From the NCBI GenBank assembly GCA_016844515.1, contig JAERMP010000030.1, positions 1-13,297 of the forward strand: DNA of 13,297 nucleotides, given 5' to 3'. The position numbers and the translations under genes were made by a program. Origin of the DNA: Thermoleophilia bacterium (GTDB lineage Bacteria > Actinomycetota > Thermoleophilia > Gaiellales > Gaiellaceae). Below, one piece after another: positions 12,685 to 13,297 of this stretch (its first letter is position 1; each line of letters opens with the position of its first letter). Below the pieces are notes generated by a model. It was not told the origin of the DNA and did not search any database. It saw nothing but the letters and a program-made list of their open reading frames with translations.

Positions 12685-13297
12685 GTGGCGCAGATCTTCA
12701 CACCACTTCCGGACAAGCCGGACCATAACGCGCTCGAGCTGGAGATCCTCGAGATCTGGGAGCGCGAGGGGACGTTCGACACCGTCCGTGAGAGGAACCG
12801 CGGCGGCCCGAGGTTCAGTTTCATCGACGGTCCGATCACGGCGAACAACCCGATGGGAGTCCACCACGCGTGGGGTCGCACACTCAAAGATGTCTTCCAG
12901 CGCTACAAAGCGTTACACGGCTTCGACCAGCGCTACCAGAACGGATTCGACTGCCAAGGCCTCTGGGTCGAGGTCGAAGTCGAGAAATCACTCGGACTCA
13001 ACTCGAAGCGCGATATCGAGGAATACGGGCTCGCCGAGTTCGCCGAGCGGTGCAAAGAGCGCGTGGCGCACTACTCCGAGATGTGGACCGAGCAGTCGAA
13101 GCGCCTCGGGCAGTGGATGGACTGGGACAACGACTACTACACGTTCTCTGACACGAACATCGAGTACATCTGGCGGTTCCTGAAGACGGTCCACGAACGC
13201 GGTTGGCTCTACAAGGGGCACCGCTCGACCCAGTGGTGCCCGCGCTGCGGGACCTCTCTGTCGCAGCACGAGCAGGCGGGTGAGGACAAGTACGTCG
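12685..13297 (+). CDS. Isoleucyl-tRNA synthetase-like class I aminoacyl-tRNA synthetase, 3'-truncated
   Basis: N-terminal 204 residues of a class I synthetase, cut by the window edge. The Rossmann-fold nucleotide site reads FIDGPITANNPMGVHHAWGR (46-65). GPxTAN is the Ile/Val/Leu-type context, but the HIGH signature is replaced by GVHH. NGFDCQGLWVEVEVEK follows, where typical IleRS has the GWDCHGLPIE motif, so the His is Gln here. KGHRSTQWCPRCGTSLSQHE matches the insertion boundary of the Ile/Val family. The divergence suggests the actinobacterial/Chloroflexi-type IleRS branch, or a class I ligase paralogue. The start GTG is supported by TAGACT at near-leaderless distance and by the family-typical short N terminus. 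The KMSKS motif and anticodon domain lie outside the window, so specificity cannot be confirmed. Confidence 0.82.
   Translation, partial: MAQIFTPLPDKPDHNALELEILEIWEREGTFDTVRERNRGGPRFSFIDGPITANNPMGVHHAWGRTLKDVFQRYKALHGFDQRYQNGFDCQGLWVEVEVEKSLGLNSKRDIEEYGLAEFAERCKERVAHYSEMWTEQSKRLGQWMDWDNDYYTFSDTNIEYIWRFLKTVHERGWLYKGHRSTQWCPRCGTSLSQHEQAGEDKYV

Overview
The window looks like chromosomal DNA of a high-GC Gram-positive bacterium, most likely an actinomycetote of the Thermoleophilia/Gaiella type. I infer this from the strong G/C bias at third codon positions, several genes that start within a few bases of a TAnnnT -10 box (leaderless or nearly so), and the divergent IleRS. No taxonomic search was possible. 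There is no phage, transposase, CRISPR array, rRNA or tRNA. The first and last genes (alr, ileS-like) are cut by the window edges.

Layout. 1-2833 (+): the end of alanine racemase, a strong hairpin terminator, then a CCA-adding-enzyme/poly(A)-polymerase family nucleotidyltransferase translationally coupled to a SAM methyltransferase. 2837-4432: an SDR oxidoreductase (-) divergent from the enoyl-ACP reductase FabI (+) across only 33 bp. 4436-6552 (-): an operon of ECF sigma factor, membrane-anchored beta-propeller protein (putative anti-sigma) and a peroxiredoxin. The peroxidatic cysteine codon of the peroxiredoxin is an in-frame TGA followed by a SECIS-like hairpin, so it is very probably a selenoprotein. 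6649-8467 (+): two exported propeller-like proteins, the first Tat-exported, behind a GGAAC-N16-CGTC match to an ECF promoter. 8464-10192 (-): a GCS2-type carboxylate-amine ligase and a Rid-family protein. 10215-11027 (+): a serine beta-lactamase-like hydrolase. 11065-11484 (-): a stand-alone cyclic-nucleotide-binding protein. 11635-12147 (+): a zinc-ribbon NUDIX hydrolase. 12278-12595 (-): thioredoxin. 12685-end (+): IleRS-like synthetase.

Two signals stand out. (1) The TGA-containing peroxiredoxin at 4436-4906, last gene of a sigma/anti-sigma operon; the thioredoxin in the same window is a possible, unproven reductant. (2) A structured repeat of about 130 nt present twice (9676-9810 and 11479-11610), each time fused at exactly the same position to the start codon of a minus-strand gene (the GCS2 ligase and the cNMP-binding protein). 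In both copies a 29-nt terminal hairpin holds the start codon in its stem and a purine-rich SD-like motif in its loop, with different but compensating stem sequences. Each copy also contains a short upstream ORF beginning MFPPRAPFFL that ends at or just before the downstream start. This looks like a dispersed translation-control leader, or a repeat that inserts at gene starts.

Three convergent gene pairs end within 3 bp of each other or overlap at a shared CTAG. Terminators are seen only at 1021-1046 and 12159-12186, and they share a GGGCCA arm and a CAAG loop.
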